Of a stretch of 64,000 nucleotides of DNA, positions 48,680 through 58,606 are shown one piece after another. The stretch spans positions 19,585,001 to 19,649,000 of the forward strand of contig CAMQGK010000299.1 of NCBI GenBank assembly GCA_947000775.1, in the 5' to 3' direction. Source of the DNA: Pterois miles (taxonomy: Eukaryota; Chordata; Actinopteri; Perciformes; Scorpaenidae). Each line of letters opens with the position of its first letter. The first letter of the stretch is position 1. Below the pieces are notes generated by a model. The model ran no database searches and was not told the DNA's origin. It saw only the letters and a program-made list of their open reading frames with translations. A program made the translations under genes and the position numbers.

Positions 48680-50374
48680 TCTGATTGTCCACTGACATTT
48701 TATTGAAAAAGGAACAATATAATATCATGTACAATAACAATAATAATAATAATAATAATATTAATACAAAAATCTGTACATTCCGTGGTTTTGCAGTACA
48801 TTTGGAAGACTGATACAAAATAACTGCAACAGGGAGGGAGGTATTTACACATGTAGGTGGCCAAGTGGCCTTCAGTCACTGGTTTTCTTTAAAAAACAAA
48901 AAAGTTTCAGGATATAAATTTGTATTGATGCAAACTCTTGTGCAGTACACCTTCATATGCCGGGTTACAGTACATGTGGCTTCTTCAAATCTTACATTCT
49001 CAAGTAAAACAAAAGCATTACAGCAGAGAATGAAAACTGGAGCGGCGTTGATAATGAAACAGTCTGCTCTGCAAAATGGGAAACGTGGCATTGAAAATGT
49101 TTTACTTGGATTTGTTGTATTTTTGCAAGAAAACGTTTTTTGACCATCTCCAATCATAACACTGTATCAGATTCAGACATTAGAAAGGAGATGTACTTCT
49201 TTTATCACATTCCACTTCGTATTTTATAACCTTTTTAAAAGCAAGTTTGGCTTTAAAAATCAACTTTTTGGTTCAAGCTGACGCCTAAAAATCCCCCAAA
49301 CATCACTGAGTTATTGTTTTAGTTTGCTGTCCTCAGCAGTGAAGCCTTTGACACGTTGATTTATATATCTTCCCCTTTTTGACTTTCCAGATTAAGGCTT
49401 GATGAGGTGGCTCAAGATAAAAATGATCGACGTAAAAGTAAAAAAAACAACAACAAAAAAAAAAAAAAACTGTACACACATTCTTGAAAAACAAACCTTT
49501 GTAAATTTTCCTAAACGTTCTCTGTACCAAAACTAAGCAGGTGTTGTTTTTAAGAAACACATAACTATGATAATAATACTCTTTGGTATTTTTTTATCAA
49601 CTGTAAAAAATAAAAAAAAAGAAGCAACATCATAGCAGCACTTTTAAGAACATTCAGATTCTCATATTACCCCGGTCTCTTGTTAAATTAATGATTTATT
49701 TCTGTCAGTTTGATTTAATACTCCCCTGCTCCATCTCTGGACGTGAGCAGGCATGTTTCTATCGGTCTGACCAGCTATGAACAGTCTCTCAGATCAATAA
49801 CTGCAAAGGAGAAAGCAGAAAATCAGTGCTGTCAAGTCAGAGGAAATCAAAGTTTTGCATACAGAAAATTTTTGGTGCAGTTTCTGTAGACTCGATGTCT
49901 GCGATGAGACCAGCTCGTGAACAAATACTCGACTTGTACCTTCTTTGTTCCAGACATCTACCGTTTGTGTACTCTTTGGTTCTATGAGAAGGCACAACTT
50001 TCACTATTTTCTAGCAGCACTTGAGAACATATTCTAACTATAAAAACCACCTTTTGTTCATGCCGGACAGAGAAACTGAGACATGCCTCCCAACAACAGC
50101 CTCCTTCCTCTTGCAGTCACCAGACACACATTCATGGGGACTTCATGGAGAATTCTTCCTGCAATATGCACATGGTTCATAGTGCTGTTTTGTTATACTG
50201 TATGTCGTCAAAGTTCAAGCAGACTCTTACATACAAAGTCCTAAACCTTGCCGCTTCCCACAGCAGTACCGTTCAGCTTGTCCTCTACCCAAGGCCCGGC
50301 TCGGCTCGTTGTGCCTTTTGGAGCAGAGAGGTGATTTTACCAAATCCCTCACATGAGGTGTGACGTCTGAACAG
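48680..50374 (-). other. kcnj2: kcnj2 3' UTR (candidate)
   Basis: The stretch after the TGA is free of the repeat families that fill the DNA on its left, as expected for a transcribed UTR. It ends near an AATAAA on the minus strand at 48699-48704. A perfect Pumilio-type site, TGTAAATA on the minus strand, lies at 48842-48849. Vertebrate KCNJ2 mRNAs are known for long 3' UTRs. Earlier poly(A) sites cannot be excluded. Confidence 0.5.
48699..48704 (-). other. kcnj2: kcnj2 distal poly(A) signal (candidate)
   Basis: TTTATT on plus, so AATAAA in the mRNA sense. It lies about 1.67 kb downstream of the kcnj2 stop and just before repeat family A resumes below 48590. Confidence 0.4.
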
Positions 50375-51658
50375 TCATATTTCTGACTCTCGTCTCAGAG
50401 GCCGGGGCTCCAGCGGCACCGTGGCTTGGCTGTGTTCGGTCTCTGAGATGTTGTCTGTCTGGGTGCCGTCGGGCCCAACGCTGCCCCCGTTCCCCTCGTC
50501 CATGTCCTCTTTGTTCTCCAGCGCCATCTCGTTCTCGTAGCAGAAGGAGTTGGAGTTTGAGAGGATGTATTTTTTCTCTGCAAGGTCTCTGGCGCTGCAC
50601 AGGGGGGTGCTCGGCACCTCGTATGTCTTATGGAAGCAGGAATAGTCCACCTTGTAGTAGTTCTTCTCCTCAAAGAGCACAGGCTCGAACCGGTGGCCCC
50701 AGAGGATCTCGCCGGCAACGTAGGAGCTGCGGCACTGCGTGGTCATGGCGGTCGCCTCGACCATTCCCTCCAGAATGACCACAATTTCAAACTCAGAGTT
50801 CTCCAGGTCCTGTTTGCTCATGTCGTAGAAGGGGCTGTCCTCGTCAATCTCGTGGACGATGGTAATGGGGGAGACCAGGAAGATGCGGTCCACTCCGCTG
50901 TCGAAGCCCACATCTATGTCCATCTGGTCGAGGGGGATGTATTCCCCCTCCGCTGTCGTCCGGGATTTTAGAAGTTGCGCCCGAACATGTGCCTCGACTA
51001 GGTGGCTCTTCCTTAAGTTCCCCACACGCCACATCAGGCAGAGCTTGTTGTCTCTCATGGCCACTGTGGCATTATGGCTGAAAACCAAAGTTTCATTCCT
51101 CTTCTTGGGTTTTGCCATCTTTGCCATGACGGCGCCAATGATGAAGGCATCAATAATGCAGCCCACAATGCTTTGGAAAACCACCATGAAGACCGCGACG
51201 GGGCACTCGTCTGTCACGTATCTGTAGCCGTAGCCAATAGTCGTTTGAGTCTCAATGGAGAACAGGAAGGCAGCGGTGAAGCTGCTCACATTGGAGACGC
51301 ACTTCTGGGCGTTATTTTCTAAGTCCCCGTGGAAGATGGCCACCAGCCAGAAGACGCAGCCGAAGAACAGCCACGACAGCAGAAAGGCGAGGCAGAAGAT
51401 GATGAACATCCACCTCCAGCGGATGTCCACGCACGTCGTGAAGATGTCAGCCAAGTAGCGCTGACCCTTCTCGCTCACGTTAATGAACTGCACGTTGCAG
51501 TGACCGTCTTTCTTTACAAATCTGCTTTGCGGCTGGTGCCTCGTGTGCACCTTGCTCTTGCTGTTCCCGTAGCCGTTGGGCACCGCCATAGTGGCAAGCT
51601 TCATGCCGTCCTCCTCTGATGACACAATGCTGTAGCGGCTGGCTCGCACGCTTCCCAT
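50375..51658 (-). CDS. kcnj2: Inward-rectifier potassium channel Kir2.1 (kcnj2)
   Basis: 427 residues, the same length as human Kir2.1, in one uninterrupted exon as in all vertebrate KCNJ2 genes. It is a plasma-membrane tetramer that carries strong inward-rectifier K+ current (IK1) and sets resting potential in muscle and other excitable cells. Visible features: cytoplasmic N-terminus with the RYSIVSSEEDGMKLATMAV block; TM1 about 84-108; extracellular loop with Cys120 and Cys152 (family disulfide) and a possible sequon at Asn123; selectivity filter TIGYG at 140-144; TM2 about 153-178 with rectification Asp170; PIP2-binding KPKKR at 183-187; polyamine-site Glu222 and Glu297; ER-export FCYENE at 372-377; C-terminal class I PDZ ligand ESEI. 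The ATG at 51658 is chosen because it matches the family N-terminus; the frame stays open for 62 more codons upstream, but that is 5' UTR. The extracellular loop is two residues shorter than human and the C-tail two longer. Whether it is the a or b teleost ohnologue cannot be decided. Confidence 0.98.
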   Translation of the reverse strand: MGSVRASRYSIVSSEEDGMKLATMAVPNGYGNSKSKVHTRHQPQSRFVKKDGHCNVQFINVSEKGQRYLADIFTTCVDIRWRWMFIIFCLAFLLSWLFFGCVFWLVAIFHGDLENNAQKCVSNVSSFTAAFLFSIETQTTIGYGYRYVTDECPVAVFMVVFQSIVGCIIDAFIIGAVMAKMAKPKKRNETLVFSHNATVAMRDNKLCLMWRVGNLRKSHLVEAHVRAQLLKSRTTAEGEYIPLDQMDIDVGFDSGVDRIFLVSPITIVHEIDEDSPFYDMSKQDLENSEFEIVVILEGMVEATAMTTQCRSSYVAGEILWGHRFEPVLFEEKNYYKVDYSCFHKTYEVPSTPLCSARDLAEKKYILSNSNSFCYENEMALENKEDMDEGNGGSVGPDGTQTDNISETEHSQATVPLEPRPLRRESEI

Positions 51659-51896
51659 CACCTCAGTCTGGGAGGGCTGTGCTGCTTCTGCTTTGGAAAA
51701 CAGTCTGAGTTTCTGGAAAAAGCGTTGGAGAAACAGTTTTGAAACACTTTCGGGGGACCAACTCAGAGAGGAAATGGTGACAAGATGAGGCGGGCTGAAG
51801 GGACACCTCTTCAGCCTCACTGGCCCCGAGATGGAGTGCAACAAGAGGAGGATGAAGTGGTCACTCCTCTTTCGTCAGTTAACTGGACCTCATCTG
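51659..51896 (-). other. kcnj2: kcnj2 exon 2, 5' UTR part, with splice acceptor
   Basis: Reading the minus strand, a pyrimidine-rich CGGTTTTCTTGCAG ends at 51897 and is followed by CAGATGAGG. It is the strongest acceptor upstream of the ATG and gives 238 bases of untranslated sequence before the start codon. A weaker alternative (TTTTCCAAAGCAG) lies only about 35 bases before the ATG. The upstream in-frame ATG at 51844 lies in this UTR and has no Kir homology. Confidence 0.55.
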
Positions 51897-53802
51897 CTGC
51901 AAGAAAACCGAGACAGAAGACGTCTGTTACTCAAACCAAGTCCAGATAGATCACATAAACTTGTTCAGGTCATTGATTGACAACACTGTCAAAAAATACT
52001 TTAACTTTTGAGCAATTACTTGTTGAACAGGACATGTCAGAACTGATAAATTCGTCAGTGACGAGTGTGCAGCCTGAGAAAAACCATCCAAAGCTTTATA
52101 CAGCGGGTCTCTCTGTGCCAACTATACTTCATCCAGTTATGACAAACAACAACATTGATATTTAACCCTCATCTGACATTTCAGCTCTCACTGAAAGAGG
52201 CCACCCTGTAATTGCACTCAGGTCCCGTTATTGGTCATTTACAAAGTCCGCTTGTTGTTCTTGGCTGCCCTGCGCTCACTCAACCATTTATTGCTGGATT
52301 GTGGGTTACAGCGTTCCTACAGGATCCCATGAACTGATGGATGAAGTGAAAAAGTTAAACTGAGAAATTTTAAGATATGCAGATAATTCTTCTTATTTGT
52401 CATCTCTTGGATAATATGCTGCAAGTAAAATGCACCACGTTATAGAAATTGAACCAAAGCAACATCCAGTCTGGATTATTTATCACATCACACAAACATC
52501 TGATGTATAGCTCAGCGGTGCATTATTAAAGCACATTTTCATGTGATGCTTTTCAAAATTGAGACAGTTGGACGATGTTTTGAATGTACAGCTTAATTTT
52601 GAAGCTCCACTCTCTAAACTTTAAATTTCCAGATGATTGTAATATGATTATGAAGCAGTTGTATTAGTGATCTGCAGCACAAGAAGCAAAAGCTTTAGGG
52701 GAAAGTGTGAGCTTGTGCAGAAGTGATGCACAGCTTGTTGACTCTCAGAGAGCCCTCAGGGATTTCTTCTCTATGCTGCAATAATGGCCGTCCTGTGAGG
52801 ATTCTCCTGGCACCACTAAAACACCACTCATTAGTTTTTGCTGTCCTGGCAACAAAGTCTAAATCAGCCTGCGACGGTCTCACTGTTATCTTTTTTATTT
52901 TTTTGTGAGGATGGATTTCTGTCTGAGGCACAAAGGTTAAATATGAGACACTTGTGGTGAAAACTATAAAGTTGTTCAGGCCTGGAGGGCCAGAATCACA
53001 TACTGCATGTATGCATAGAGCAGCTGCAGGTCACTGAGTCACACTGCTGATTCACAACTTCAAACTGGTTTATGCAATAAATACTGCAAGGCCAAAACAC
53101 TACCACATAAAAGTGCACAGTTCAACAACAACTATATTCAAATAGCATGTCGTGTGCATTCACAGATGAGCCTAACTAATGAGGATGCTGTTGCTAAGCA
53201 ATGTCAAATCTTTTTTTTTTTCTAAGATGTAAACATTTAAATAAACCAAAACTGTACTTTTGTTTGAAAATGAAAGAAAAACTTTAAAAAACAAACTTTA
53301 AATTGTCGTTATTATTATTATTATTATTATTATGATTATTATTATTATAGTACTATAGTACCAGTGTTACTAGACAGTATGTGACTGTTGGGAGGCAGGC
53401 AGAGCTGCTCTCAGAATGCGCCAAATGCCAGCGACAAATGTTAACAGGTGCGGGGGAAAGGGAACTGGCTTCTGATGCAATCATCCACACACACCCCTCA
53501 GACTGAGAGACATGCCCGTTTCATGTCCAACACCATCAGACAGAAGGACTTGTCTTAAAACGCGAAAATAAGACAGAACTGAGAAGAAATATGACCGGAC
53601 TAAGTCAAACTTTTGGCGGCAGAAGTTGTGCGTAAAAGCCAGGAAGTCTGCGCGTCATGGAGAACAAAGTCAACCATCACGACCTCAATATGAGCGGCTG
53701 TTTACCAAAGTTGAACAGTTCAGACATGCGTAAATCATCACATCTCATATTAAAGCACAAGAGGAGCAGCTGTGTAATAGAAATGTCTCGCGTTTCCTCT
53801 AC
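51897..53802 (-). other. kcnj2: kcnj2 intron 1
   Basis: About 1.9 kb between the GT donor at 53802 and the AG acceptor at 51897. No ORF with homology is seen and no transposon is recognised, apart from an (ATT)n microsatellite at about 53305-53347. The tetrapod intron is several kb, so this one is compact. Confidence 0.5.
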
Positions 53803-53975
53803 CTGTTGCTCATTTGTGGACCGGTTGGCTTCAGCTCGGGGAAATATAATCCAGACGCTTCGGGCCTCCGCTATCCTCCGCGTCGTTTCCGCGCGCTTGT
53901 TATTTGTTTTGGCCGAACAAGATCAAGTGTGAAACTCGCCTCATATCTCTGGAGGACCGGTCTCGATAATGTGCT
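53803..53975 (-). other. kcnj2: kcnj2 noncoding exon 1 (5' UTR), right edge approximate
   Basis: On the minus strand the GC-rich block runs into GAGCAACAG|GTAGAGG, a good 5' splice donor whose GT is at 53802-53801. Tetrapod KCNJ2 has one noncoding first exon and then a single coding exon, so a donor here is expected. The transcription start is placed about 25-30 bases after a TTTAAAA box at 53999-54005 and is an estimate. The implied intron is 51897-53802. Confidence 0.55.
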
Positions 53976-54075
53976 TCGCGATGAGTTCCACCAAAGCGTT
54001 TTAAACAGCACGCACCGGCACGGCCCGCCCCCAGCTCCGCGCCCCGGCCAATGGAGAGGGGCGGGGAGCGCACAC
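53976..54075 (-). promoter_or_regulatory. kcnj2: kcnj2 core promoter (GC-rich, CCAAT, GC boxes)
   Basis: This short CpG-rich island contrasts with its AT-rich surroundings. It holds GGGGCGGGG at 54058-54066, an inverted CCAAT box (CCAAT on plus at 54048-54052), CCCGCCCCC at 54024-54032 and a TATA-like TTTAAAA on minus at 53999-54005. Order and spacing fit minus-strand transcription into the exon-1 donor at 53803. Divergent plus-strand initiation is also possible. Confidence 0.5.
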
Positions 54076-55244
54076 TGTCAGACAGCCGCAATTATACTGT
54101 TTTGTGTCGTTTCATGTGTTTGACTGGAGTGGACAGAACAGTACATGGAGAGCAATTTGTCTATAAATAAGCGATGCCAGTTTAATTTCAATCAGGGGTT
54201 AAATAGAAACGAGACGAGGGAGGCCAAGGAGTTAAAACAAACAAATATAAACACAAATAAGATGAGGAAAGGCTTAAATCTGGTTTATGTCACTACTACT
54301 TAACAGATTCATACCAAACATGCAGGTTACAGATTCAGGTGGTTCAGCTCTGCAAAAAAATGACCAGACAGTTTTACAATAAGAAAACATGTATGCTATA
54401 AGATGGAAGATAAAATATATTTAGAAAAAAACAACTTTTCTCTGCTCTCATGTATGAAAACCCTCCCATGAATGTGACTTGTGTCCTCGTGACCACCTGC
54501 TGCTGACAGTTTGCAGCCCATCACCCTCATTTTTGTGATATCCGTGGTTTTTATAGATCTTATTTTTTAATGTGGGCATGGAAAATGTGTTCTGTTGGAA
54601 AGAATGAGTCACTCAATAAAGGCCTACATGCCTGTATTATGATATGACTGTCTTTCTCCACCAAGCTATCGAGTTGCCTCGGATGTTTAGACTATGCATC
54701 TGTTGCCCTATAATTTTAGGTCAGGCCCGTAGCCGCGTTGTCCTAAAGCCATCGACTGAACCATTCCTGCTTGCTAATTCATCATCAACATTAACCCACA
54801 ACTGCATGTTTCTCAAACAGCTTTTGAACTGCTCATTTTTTGAAGTCTTATTTTTAGTTGTGGTTATTTATAGCAGCACATATATTTAGCCCAAACCACC
54901 TGTGTCAGTGAATTGTGCACGTTGTGTGTGCATGCGTGTGTGTGTGTATGTGTGTGTTTGCTTTCCATGCCCAATTTCCAGCAATAAAGAGAGCGATGCA
55001 TGCAGCAGCCAGTGCTGCATGTGGACCACAAGGTGGAGAGCTGGAGACTGGAATTAACCAGTGATTGTCTCCCACCGAATCTGAACTTTCATGCAGCTTA
55101 AGTCACTGCAGCATTTAGAGGATGAAGAGGAAATATGTAACTGTTATGTAACTGTGGTAGAGATATTATTTAAGATGCAGACATTAAGAGATGTTTCAAC
55201 ATTTTAGCGCAAAGGAGCCTATTATTAGGTTGTTAGACTAATGA
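54076..55244. other. No gene; upstream flank of kcnj2
   Basis: AT-rich unique sequence with a (GT)n-like stretch near 54920-54960. May hold kcnj2 regulatory DNA, but nothing specific is recognised. Confidence 0.35.
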
Positions 55245-55390
55245 ATAGGTCTGTCAATCGATTCCAATAATTAATTGCCATTAATTGCAAATTAATAACA
55301 TTTTTCATCCGTAAAAAATGTATTTTGAAGGGAGATTTGACAAGTACTTAATACTCTTATCAACATGGGAGTGTACAAATATGCTGCTTT
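55245..55390 (+). repeat. Family A left-end fragment
   Basis: AGGTCTGTCAATCGATTCCA, GGGAGATTTGACAAGTACTT and TCTTATCAACATGGGAGTG are in family order; the rest is missing. Confidence 0.75.
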
Positions 55391-55464
55391 ATTGAGCGGA
55401 GCTGTGTTATAAACTGAACATGCTGGTTGCTCTGCAGGATTGAGGCTTTTCTTGTGAAGCAGCA

Positions 55465-55840
55465 TTTAAGATAAGATAAGATAAGATATTCCTTTATTAG
55501 TCTCACAGTGGAGAAATTCACACATTTGTCCCAGATGACGTGAAACTTGGTTAAATACCATATCTTTTAACTTATAGTGTTTAAAAGCAAGGATGCAAAA
55601 CGCATTTATATATTATTGTTATTACGTACCTGCATGTGAAAAAACACAAACAAAGCATGATTTGAGGGTCGATTACCATGGCAACGGTTGAGGCTTCGAA
55701 GCATTCGGGTCAGCCCGAGTACACACTGTTGCTTATTTTTATTTATTGCATTCAAATCTGTTTTCTTACCTCTCAGCTTGTCTCTGAGCTGCTGTAACAT
55801 GTGAATTCTCCCTGGGGATCAATAAAACCTCATCTTAGCT
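55465..55840. repeat. Two retroposon tails facing each other
   Basis: AAGATAAGATAAGATATTCC plus TTTATTAG lie at 55470-55500 (minus-oriented tail). CTCCCTGGGGATCAATAAAA followed by CATCTTAGCTTA lies at about 55807-55840 (plus-oriented tail). Such tails end several fish SINEs and LINEs. Confidence 0.5.
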
Positions 55841-55902
55841 TATATAAACTGTTCTGCACAACAAAATAAGGACATATTTGGCACTGTATGGTCAGTCTAG
55901 AT

Positions 55903-56610
55903 CAGGGGTCCCCAACCACCAGGCCGTGGACTGGTACTGGTCGGTGGGTCAGTTTGTTCCGGGTCTCACAGAAAGAATGGATTTTAAAAAATGTATTGAT
56001 TATGAGAGCCTGAAAGATGTTTTATTTTGAAAAATGCCTGGATACATCCGTCTGTGGCTCTCTGCCTCTTGACATGTCAAGACGCTCGTCTCGGTCACGT
56101 GATACGTTACCCCAAAAAATGAAGCCCACAAGCTAGAAAAATGAGTTGAAAACAAATGTCTTTGGAGAGCTTCTTTGGATTCAATGAGGAGACAGAAGAA
56201 GAAGAGCCTACAACTTCCAAGAAGGAGGAGGCTGCATTTAAAAGACAACCTGCTTAAAATACAGGTTTATTGCTACAGGTGATTCTCACGCTCTGTAATG
56301 TGGCGACAGGCTAGACAATGAGGCAATGAAGCCTTCAAAAAAAAAGTGCTTTTGCACATGGAGACCTTAAAAGATCTTAAAATTATGTTTCAGACAACAA
56401 CTCTACGGCTGTGGATTGAAAACCCTGCTTCCATTTCCAGCATCCTATCTCTGTGAAGCTGGGTTTTCTGCAGTGACAGCGACCAAAACAAAATTGCGTA
56501 GTAGACGACATAAGGAACACACTTCGGGTGTTATTGTCTCCCATTACCCCTAGATTGGACCGTCTCGTTGCAGAGAAACAAGCTCAGGGCTCCCACTAAT
56601 TCAGCGTAAT
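55903..56610 (+). pseudogene. hAT transposase remnant (ZBED/FAM200-like), deleted and frameshifted
   Basis: The left end CAGGGGTCCCCAACCACCAG and GGCCGTGGACTGGTACTGG at 55903 are a typical hAT terminus. Translating plus gives ESFFGFNEETEEEEPTTS at about 56165-56218, LLHMETLK near 56326-56350, and SILSL-EAGF-AVTATKTKLRS near 56441-56510. The last includes the hAT C-terminal dimerisation region. Most of the protein is deleted and frames change. No right terminus was found. Confidence 0.75.
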
Positions 56611-57939
56611 GGTGAGCTGTATTTTTACGCACTTTATATTTGTTTTTATGCTGGCAGTGTTATTGGCCAGGTCTGTGAAAATATCGTCTTACATGAATGA
56701 GAAGTTAATAGAGGTGCCTCTGTCATGTCTCGTACTGGCACTTCTAGTTGCACCGCCTTCATATTGATACATGCTTAACTCCAAGATGCTGTTGACTTTT
56801 ACACTTAAAGTATTCCTGTATAATACTGCAGGGAGTATGAAAGAAAAAACAGCTTCCCTATGTGTATGGTATGTGTGATTCACAGTTCAATTCAAACAGG
56901 AAGAAAAAAATACTTGTCCCGATATGTTGACTACCGTTCATATTTTTTTCTAAAATAAGGTCCCATGGGGTCCACCAGAAGGGGCAGGACTTCACCTCTC
57001 TGAACTGTGGGAAACCGAGGTTGCGGTTCAGTCTGGGCCGACTATTGAACAAAGCATAATGAGGTCTGAGTGCTGGCTGACGGGCTGTAGTCTCTGTAAC
57101 GGGTCAGAGGCTGGTCGCAGTCGGTGAGTGGACAGATGGAAGTAATAATTGGGACATCACAGTAAATCAACACTGTCATGGTCTCATGTCTGAATAACAT
57201 CATGAGCTTCGGACTGATGTGTTTTGGATGGATGATAAAAAGACAGTACGTTATAAAGCAACATCTGGTTACCTGACATCAGTCAGAGCGTTCGTGCTCT
57301 GACAAGAAGCATGATCATGATTATTACAGGAAGTGAAGACGCCGACCAGACATCTAAATGTCACTTTATTCAAATCGTTGACGCTGTATTGTCTTATATA
57401 GTTGTGAAGTGTTTTATAAAATCTGCTTGGTGATGCTACATTAACAACATTAGAAATACAATAGATACAACAGATCCTCAAATTCATAAGATATTCAAGG
57501 ATATACATATTTACACAAGTCTAAGACAATAAACAGGCTTCATCACAAATAAGTAATAAAATAATTAATTAACTATTAATTATTATTAATTAATTAATAA
57601 CTTATTTTAATGTGAGATGGTTTGATGGAGCGATTTTGAATTGCTTGACTTCCTAATTACTAAACAAACAGGACTCCACCACCACAAACATAAAGAAAAC
57701 TTACATGTTTTTCACATAAACTCATGATTTTGCTCATAATAAGGGACATTACTGTAGTCGCCCCTATAACTTCTGTTTATTTACCATCCGTAGTGACCAG
57801 ACTCGAAGCTCCACAGTCAAAGTCATGTAACATGAAGGACAAAATGTAGAGACCTTCTTTTAAACTTTGGGTCTTTATGCACTTTAAAAAGAGTATAAAC
57901 AGTTAAAAAAAAAAATCCCACCCACGAGGTCCGTTTAGT
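56611..57939. other. No gene; intergenic between kcnj2 and kcnj16
   Basis: No ORF with homology. AT-rich ATTAATTA-type sequence at 57560-57605. May contain distal kcnj16 poly(A) sites. Confidence 0.35.
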
Positions 57940-58390
57940 AGCTGTTCTAGCCGTTGCATTGGGGCCCATCTGTGCACCCATGGGCGTTTTAAAATGAGGT
58001 GTGGTCAGGCGCTTTGGTGCATTGCTGTCTCGAGCCATTGACTGAAAGAAACCTTATCTAAAGTCTGGCACAGAACATTTGCTTGTGCACTTTCATTTTG
58101 TGCACGAGCAGATCCGTTTCCTCAGCAGAAAACAGCTCCAATTTGCCAAATCCTCCATTGTAAATAGAAATGTGATTGGTGCAGGCACACCTGGCTTCTA
58201 TAGGGAACAGGACACGACACGACTTTTTATTCCTGTTACGACCATAATACACCTATGATTAATTAAGACTATGTACAACCCCTTTTCTCCTTGCGCCTTA
58301 CTTTGGGCCCAGATTATGCACCACTTAGAGAACCAAAGTGGAGTTGAACACGCCCTAAATGCACTTGCACCATGCACGTTAGACCGTGCA
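57940..58390 (-). repeat. Dispersed fish repeat just downstream of kcnj16
   Basis: Phrases such as GGGGCCCATCTGTGCACCCA, TGGTGCATTGCTGTCTCGAG and GTGATTGGTGCAGGCACACC recall a DNA-transposon-like repeat common in teleosts. No intact termini or ORF are seen. The match is from memory of the family, not from a second copy in this window. Confidence 0.4.
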
Positions 58391-58606
58391 CTATAGAGGT
58401 CCATATAAAGTATATTCCTCCCACTTAAATATACAACTTCTCTTTCATCCTTCGCTGTCATGTTCACAATAACTGTAATCTGAATATCACAATAACCAGC
58501 AATAATAAAGACTGATCTCAAGATTCAGTAGCATCCTCAACTTGAGCAGTCACTTCTGGACATAATGTCTTAACGAATGGCCGTCTCAAACATCAGGGCT
58601 CTGCTT
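58391..58606 (-). other. kcnj16: kcnj16 proximal 3' UTR / downstream region
   Basis: About 0.2 kb of ordinary sequence lies between the TAA at 58607 and a dispersed repeat. AATAAA signals on the minus strand occur at 58226-58231 (inside the repeat), 57776-57781 and 57365-57370. Which is used cannot be decided from sequence; the UTR may include the repeat. Confidence 0.3.

Noticed and set aside
51659..51844. 62-codon N-terminal extension of kcnj2 from an upstream in-frame ATG
   Set aside because: The ATG at 51658 reproduces the family N-terminus and the 427-residue length. The extension lies in the 5' UTR after a strong splice acceptor.
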